Source: an uncultured Aquimarina sp.
GTDB lineage: Bacteria; Bacteroidota; Bacteroidia; Flavobacteriales; Flavobacteriaceae
Reading direction: 5' to 3'
DNA length: 64,000 bases
Assembly (NCBI GenBank): GCA_947497175.1
Contig: CANMFM010000006.1
Coordinates: 536,279-600,278, forward strand
Part shown: positions 59,914 to 64,000 of the stretch, piece after piece
How positions within the stretch are numbered: the stretch's first letter is position 1
Layout: each line of letters starts with the position of its first letter
The notes under the pieces: generated by a model
Databases searched by the model: none
Seen by the model: only the letters and a program-made list of their open reading frames with translations
What the model was told of the DNA's origin: nothing
Translations under genes and position numbers: made by a program

Positions 59914-59920
59914 GTATAGA

Positions 59921-60115
59921 CTATATTTTATTGGCTTTATATTGTTTACAGGACCCTGATCTAGATATGCTTCCTAAAAAAAGAGATTTTTCTAATAATC
60001 CAAAGATTTGTTCAACTCTAAATTGATCATCAGAAGGGATGAGTTGTTTTTGAGCTGATAGTATATTACTTAATAAAAGCAATCCTGATGCAAGTAAGAA
60101 ATAATGTTTATTCAT
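59921..60115 (-). CDS. Small exported protein preceding the hybrid kinase gene
   Basis: From ATG 60115 it gives 64 residues: a signal peptide (NKHYFLLASGLLLLSNILSA), then QKQLIPSDDQFRVEQIFGLL, an amphipathic helix, and a tail with SGSCKQYK containing the sole cysteine of the mature part. The earlier TTG at 60124 is not preferred. I recognise no family. The stop is seven bases before the kinase start, so they are probably co-transcribed; whether it modulates the kinase is an inference. Confidence 0.6.
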   Translation of the reverse strand: MNKHYFLLASGLLLLSNILSAQKQLIPSDDQFRVEQIFGLLEKSLFLGSISRSGSCKQYKANKI

Positions 60116-60226
60116 ATCTATCAAGTTTAGCTAAAAATAGATAAAAAATACTGCTTTTCCGTGTTTTTAACAGATAAAATACCATTTTTATCGATAAAGT
60201 GCCTTTTTTGTAAAAGTAATGTATAA

Positions 60227-60254
60227 AAAAAACCGCCCTATTGAGCGGTTTTTT
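60227..60254 (-). terminator. Terminator of the thrS-infC-rpmI-rplT operon
   Basis: AAAAAACCGC (60227-60236) and GCGGTTTTTT (60245-60254) form the arms around an eight-base loop, with a T-run on the minus strand after GCGG. It lies 35 bases past the rplT stop. Confidence 0.85.
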
Positions 60255-60288
60255 ATATCTAAGTGAGATCTTATTTATGATTAAAAGA

Positions 60289-60633
60289 TTACTTTACTTT
60301 TTCAACAATAGCTTTAAAAGCTTCAGGGTTGTTCATAGCTAAATCGGCAAGAACCTTACGGTTAAGTTCGATGTTATTAGCTTTTACTTTTCCCATAAAT
60401 TGTGAATAAGACATACCGTGTAAACGGGCACCTGCATTAATACGAGTGATCCATAATGCACGGAAAGTTCTCTTTTTATTTCTACGGTCTCTATACGAAT
60501 ATTGCATCGCTTTATCAACCGCATTTTTTGCTACTGTCCAAACGTTTTTACGACGTCCGAAGTAACCTTTTGCTTGCTTAAGAACTTTTTTTCTTCTAGC
60601 TCTTTTTGCAACAGAATTTACTGATCTTGGCAT
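60289..60633 (-). CDS. rplT: Ribosomal protein L20
   Basis: A 114-residue 23S-binding assembly protein. The basic start [31 protein letters not shown] is the RNA-binding tail; then [20 protein letters not shown] and the C-terminal [27 protein letters not shown] globular domain that in other bacteria represses the operon by binding its mRNA. Last gene of the thrS-infC-rpmI-rplT operon, with a terminator 35 bases beyond its stop. The 139-base gap to rpmI may hold a leader for control. Confidence 0.97.
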   Translation of the reverse strand: MPRSVNSVAKRARRKKVLKQAKGYFGRRKNVWTVAKNAVDKAMQYSYRDRRNKKRTFRALWITRINAGARLHGMSYSQFMGKVKANNIELNRKVLADLAMNNPEAFKAIVEKVK

Positions 60634-60772
60634 AATTTTAAATTTTTTAGTAGTAGGCGGCCGATAATCGACTCTTGATCTTTTTATAATTTATACATCT
60701 ACGTTCGTAAATCTAAAATTATAAGGGCCTAACTCCTGGGTTTATATTTATTCTAACCTAATTAAAAAGGTA

Positions 60773-60970
60773 TTACTTTAAACGTAATTGCTCTTTAATA
60801 CTGTTTTCGTCGCTTTTGTGCACTAATGTTGAGTGCGTTAAAGCTAGTTTACGCTTTTTAGATTTTTTTGTCAGGATATGACTCTTAAAAGCGTGTTTCC
60901 TTTTGATTTTACCAGTACCGGTAAGCTTAAAGCGCTTTTTTGCACTGGATTTTGTTTTCATTTTAGGCAT
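60773..60970 (-). CDS. rpmI: Ribosomal protein L35
   Basis: A 65-residue, very basic protein: [28 protein letters not shown] near the start and [31 protein letters not shown] at the end, standard for L35. It lies between infC and rplT in the classical order. The infC stop is 62 bases upstream in the transcript. Confidence 0.97.
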   Translation of the reverse strand: MPKMKTKSSAKKRFKLTGTGKIKRKHAFKSHILTKKSKKRKLALTHSTLVHKSDENSIKEQLRLK

Positions 60971-61032
60971 TTGATCCTTGTTTTAATAATCTCACTTATT
61001 ATCTTAATAATTCATATTCAGAATTATATTTT

Positions 61033-61584
61033 CTATTTTTTAGGAGCAATAAACATAATCATACGTTTACCCTCTAATTTTGGCATCTGTTCAACTTTAC
61101 CATACTCTTCGAGTTCCTGAGCAAGTCTAAGTAACAGAATTTGACCTTGATCTTTATAGATGATAGAACGCCCTTTGAAGAAAACATACGCCTTAAGTTT
61201 AGCTCCTTCACTTAGGAACTTAATGGCATGTTTTTTCTTAAATTCATAATCATGTTCATCTGTATTAGGCCCAAATCTAATTTCCTTGATAACAACTTTG
61301 GTCGCTTTAGATTTTAAAGCTTTGTCTCTTTTCTTTTGTTCGTAAAGGAATTTCTTATAATCCATTATTTTACAAACAGGGGGTACAGCTTTAGGTGAAA
61401 TTTCTACAAGATCGAGCTCTTGCTCTTCTGCAAGTTGAAGCGCTTTTTTGGTCGGGTATACACCGACTTCAACGTTATCACCTACGAGACGTACTTCATC
61501 AACCCTAATTTTATGATTGATTCTGTGGGCGTCTTCTTTAATTACTCTTAGTGGTTTTTGAGACCTTCTTCTTCTTATTGCTAT
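61033..61584 (-). CDS. infC: Translation initiation factor IF-3, apparent ATA start
   Basis: IF-3 of 183 residues, which keeps 30S and 50S subunits apart and checks the start codon. The frame has a TAA two codons before base 61584, and no ATG, GTG or TTG until codon 74, yet codons 1-73 clearly encode the N-terminal domain ([13 protein letters not shown], then [17 protein letters not shown], and [13 protein letters not shown]). The best start is ATA at 61584-61582, giving (M)AIRRRR as in other flavobacteria. A rare start codon is the hallmark of infC self-control, usually ATT in E. coli. The C-terminal domain starts at [32 protein letters not shown] is at the end. Confidence 0.93.
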   Translation of the reverse strand: MAIRRRRSQKPLRVIKEDAHRINHKIRVDEVRLVGDNVEVGVYPTKKALQLAEEQELDLVEISPKAVPPVCKIMDYKKFLYEQKKRDKALKSKATKVVIKEIRFGPNTDEHDYEFKKKHAIKFLSEGAKLKAYVFFKGRSIIYKDQGQILLLRLAQELEEYGKVEQMPKLEGKRMIMFIAPKK

Positions 61585-61621
61585 GGCTTAAAAATTTAAA
61601 TTAAACTTAATTTATTATTTG

Positions 61622-63568
61622 TTATCCGTTAAACGGTTGTAACGTACTATTGATTTCTTCTCTAATTATTTCTGAAAACCTATCAAGAGTTATTGCTCCC
61701 AGATCTTCTCCTCCATGCTTACGCACAGATATTGTGTTATCGTTTTCTTCTTGTTCCCCTACGATGATAATATAAGGAAATTTATTCATTTCTGCTTCAC
61801 GAATCTTTTTACCTATAGTTTCATTTCTATGATCCGCAAGGGCGCGAATTTCGTCATTTTCTAACAAATTTAAAACTTTTTCAGCGTATTTTTCATATTT
61901 CTCACTGATAGAGAGTATAATAGCTTGTTCCGGCATTAACCATAAGGGGAAATTACCTCCAGTATGTTCTAACAAAATCGCAATAAACCGTTCCATACTT
62001 CCAAATGGAGCTCTATGAATCATTACCGGGCGATGTAATTCGTTATCACTGCCTTTGTAGGTTAAATCAAAACGTTCAGGTAAATTGTAATCCACTTGGA
62101 TAGTTCCTAGTTGCCAACTTCTGCCCAATGCATCTTTGACCATAAAATCAAGCTTTGGGCCATAAAAAGCGGCTTCTCCACTTTCAATAACATAATTGAG
62201 GCCTTTGTCTTTGGCGGCATTTATAATAGCATTCTCTGCTTTTTCCCAATTCGCGACATCTCCAATATATTTGTCGGGATTTTCTAAATCTCTTACAGAT
62301 ACTTGGGCTGTAAAATTTTCAAAACCTAATGATCCAAATACGTAAAGTACCAGGTCAATGACATTTTTAAATTCTTTGTCTAACTGATCAGGAGTACAGA
62401 AAATATGTGCATCATCTTGCGTAAACCCTCGTACTCGGGTTAATCCATGCAGTTCACCACTTTGCTCGTATCGATATACCGTACCAAACTCAGCATAACG
62501 TTTGGGTAAATCTCTATAAGACCAGGGTCCACTATTATAAATTTCACAATGATGGGGGCAATTCATTGGTTTTAATAAAAACTCTTCACCTTCCGCAGGT
62601 GTATTAATAGGTTGAAAACTATCTTCACCATATTTAGCATAATGACCAGAAGTAACATACAATTCTTTTTGACCAATATGTGGTGTCATGACCATTTCAT
62701 ATCCGGCTTTTTTCTGAGCTTTCTTTAGAAACTGTTCTAAACGTTCCCGTAATGCAGCTCCCTTTGGTAGCCAAAGCGGCAATCCTTGACCAACTTTTTG
62801 AGAGAATGTAAAAAGTTCAAGCTCTTTTCCGAGTTTTCTATGATCACGTTTTTTGGCTTCTTCCAAAAGCTCAAGATACTCTTTTAGCTCTTTTTGTTTT
62901 GGAAATGAAGTTCCATAAACACGAGTCAGCTGTTTGTTATTTTCATCACCGCGCCAATAGGCTCCGGCAACACTCATAACTTTAACGGCTTTGATAAGTC
63001 CTGTGTTTGGAATATGCCCCCCTCGACATAAATCAGTAAAAGTGTCGTGGTCGCAAAATGTTATGGTGCCATCTTCAAGATTTTCAATAAGCTCTACCTT
63101 ATATTCATTGCCTTCTGCTTTATATTTTGCTAAAGCTTCGGCTTTAGAAACCGGTCTCATTTTAAAATCATGCTTACCTCGGGCTATTTCCAACATTTTA
63201 TCTTCAATCGCCTTGAAATCTTTTTCAGAAATAGTTTTGTCTCCTAAATCCACATCGTAATAAAATCCATTATTGATAGCAGGACCAATCGATAACTTAA
63301 CACCTGGATAAAGTTGTTCTAATGCCTGGGCCAGGACATGAGATGTAGAGTGTCTAAACGCCGTTTTTCCTTCTTCGTCTCTCCATGTATATAAAACTAG
63401 ATTACCATCAGAGGTTAACTCTGTAGAGGTTTCGATAGTGGTTCCATTAAATTTGGCAGAAATAACGTTTCTGGCAAATCCTTCACTAATATCTTTTGCA
63501 ACATCCATAGCCGTAATACCGCTATTGTATTCTCTAACCGAACCATCCGGTAATGTAATCTTGATCAT
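61622..63568 (-). CDS. thrS: Threonyl-tRNA synthetase
   Basis: A 648-residue class II aminoacyl-tRNA synthetase. In order: TGS domain ([20 protein letters not shown]), editing domain with [11 protein letters not shown] and [12 protein letters not shown], the catalytic core with motif 1 near [19 protein letters not shown] and the zinc-site [14 protein letters not shown], motif 2 [26 protein letters not shown], motif 3 [13 protein letters not shown], and an anticodon-binding domain ([22 protein letters not shown]). First gene of the thrS-infC-rpmI-rplT operon. A clear promoter lies directly upstream. Confidence 0.98.
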   Translation of the reverse strand: MIKITLPDGSVREYNSGITAMDVAKDISEGFARNVISAKFNGTTIETSTELTSDGNLVLYTWRDEEGKTAFRHSTSHVLAQALEQLYPGVKLSIGPAINNGFYYDVDLGDKTISEKDFKAIEDKMLEIARGKHDFKMRPVSKAEALAKYKAEGNEYKVELIENLEDGTITFCDHDTFTDLCRGGHIPNTGLIKAVKVMSVAGAYWRGDENNKQLTRVYGTSFPKQKELKEYLELLEEAKKRDHRKLGKELELFTFSQKVGQGLPLWLPKGAALRERLEQFLKKAQKKAGYEMVMTPHIGQKELYVTSGHYAKYGEDSFQPINTPAEGEEFLLKPMNCPHHCEIYNSGPWSYRDLPKRYAEFGTVYRYEQSGELHGLTRVRGFTQDDAHIFCTPDQLDKEFKNVIDLVLYVFGSLGFENFTAQVSVRDLENPDKYIGDVANWEKAENAIINAAKDKGLNYVIESGEAAFYGPKLDFMVKDALGRSWQLGTIQVDYNLPERFDLTYKGSDNELHRPVMIHRAPFGSMERFIAILLEHTGGNFPLWLMPEQAIILSISEKYEKYAEKVLNLLENDEIRALADHRNETIGKKIREAEMNKFPYIIIVGEQEENDNTISVRKHGGEDLGAITLDRFSEIIREEINSTLQPFNG

Positions 63569-63878
63569 TTTTCTAAAATTAAAGGAGCAAAGATAATACG
63601 ATAATAAAACCCATACAATAATATAAGGTATATTTAATGATTAAATTATCGCTCCTAGGTTTTGGTTTAGGTAAGGGGGATTCGGGATACTTAAATTATC
63701 CCGACCGCGCTTTACATTATATCTTTTTTTGTATCAAACTAATAGATAGATATAAGATGTACCGTCAAAAAAAAGGATGTCATTTCAATCGCTATCCCGT
63801 TTTTTTATTTTTTATTGTTTGTAAACATAGTATTGTCAATGTGTTACAAAAACATTAAAAAATACTTTAAAAAAGGTA
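63569..63878. other. Non-coding region between the thrS and right-edge promoters
   Basis: About 310 bases. It holds the thrS promoter and a perfect eight-base inverted repeat, TCGGGATA (63682-63689) and TATCCCGA (63697-63704), loop of seven. No convincing gene is present. Confidence 0.5.
63588..63618 (-). promoter_or_regulatory. Promoter of the thrS operon
   Basis: On the minus strand TTG (63618-63616), a 20-base spacer and TATCTTTG (63595-63588), a full match to the Bacteroidota TTG-N17-23-TAnnTTTG promoter, 20 bases before the thrS ATG. Confidence 0.8.
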
Positions 63879-63908
63879 TTGTAGGTTTAAGAAAGTGTGT
63901 TATGTTTG
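63879..63908 (+). promoter_or_regulatory. Strong promoter, rRNA-operon-like, running off the right edge
   Basis: TTG (63879-63881), a 19-base spacer and TATGTTTG (63901-63908), followed by CACCCGCAAAACGGAC. This matches the Bacteroidota promoter exactly and the downstream leader (GTTGAGTTCATTGAGGATTG) resembles leaders before 16S rRNA in flavobacteria. The RNA gene itself would start beyond base 64000. Confidence 0.65.
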
Positions 63909-64000
63909 CACCCGCAAAACGGACTAATGTTTTGTTGAGTTCATTGAGGATTGAGTTTTTGATTTATAGGATTTAGAGTGTTTTAAATAAAATCGAGAAA

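Noticed and set aside
63637..63858. 73-codon frame near the right edge
   Set aside because: Lies in a promoter region, has no family resemblance and contains the hairpin; coding is unlikely.

Overview
The window looks like chromosomal DNA of a marine-type Flavobacteriaceae member (Bacteroidota), perhaps close to Aquimarina; the genus is only an inference. The signs are AT-rich coding sequence, a type IX secretion (T9SS) type-B sorting domain, a TonB-dependent receptor tail, lineage-typical families (DUF349, DUF5606, OstA-like, paired DUF368) and promoters of the Bacteroidota form TTG-N17-23-TAnnTTTG. There is no CRISPR array, intact insertion sequence, prophage or tRNA that I can see. Most of the window is core genome in short operons.

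Layout. 1-4.5 kb: end of a TonB-dependent receptor, a membrane-anchored DinB-like protein, a small membrane protein, a stand-alone molybdopterin oxidoreductase and a CHMI-type tautomerase. 4.6-12.4 kb: an adenine-deaminase-type amidohydrolase, uvrB, a large T9SS cargo protein and an ABC-2 exporter pair. 12.5-17.8 kb: a protein that I read as a divergent kinase fold, a TauE-type permease, a nucleoid-associated NdpA-like protein, a pRiA4b ORF-3-like protein, heme A synthase and a small membrane protein. 17.8-26.5 kb: cca, tsaC, then an envelope-glycan cluster of five glycosyltransferases, a methyltransferase, an InaA/Kdo-kinase-like protein and a relic of a sixth glycosyltransferase.

26.5-38 kb: dapD, ruvX, def, a DUF5606 gene, pyrG, yidC, a two-domain fasciclin lipoprotein, a MORN-repeat (YwqK-like) protein, mnmA, a FabK/nitronate-monooxygenase-like flavoprotein and mazG. 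38-45.7 kb: a decayed T9SS cargo gene reduced to its signal peptide and sorting tail, a zinc-ribbon methyltransferase, a DUF349 protein, aroE, two tandem DUF368 (PopT-type) membrane proteins and a TPR protein. 46-57 kb: a class III aminotransferase, an OstA-like protein, a PD40 propeller protein, purA, a Fur-family regulator, a RelA/SpoT enzyme, an M48 protease and a SpoU methyltransferase. 57-64 kb: a cytosolic hybrid histidine kinase preceded by a tiny exported protein, then the thrS-infC-rpmI-rplT operon, whose infC appears to start at ATA, and at the right edge a strong promoter resembling those of flavobacterial rRNA operons.

Functional links. The glycosyltransferases, the InaA-like kinase, OstA, YidC and the DUF368 pair all serve envelope building. 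RelA, Fur and PurA lie in one tight cluster that could tie starvation signalling to purine synthesis. No complete, clearly undescribed multigene system stands out. The best leads are the cryptic kinase-like protein, the two gene relics, the ATA start of infC and the hybrid kinase with its small exported neighbour.
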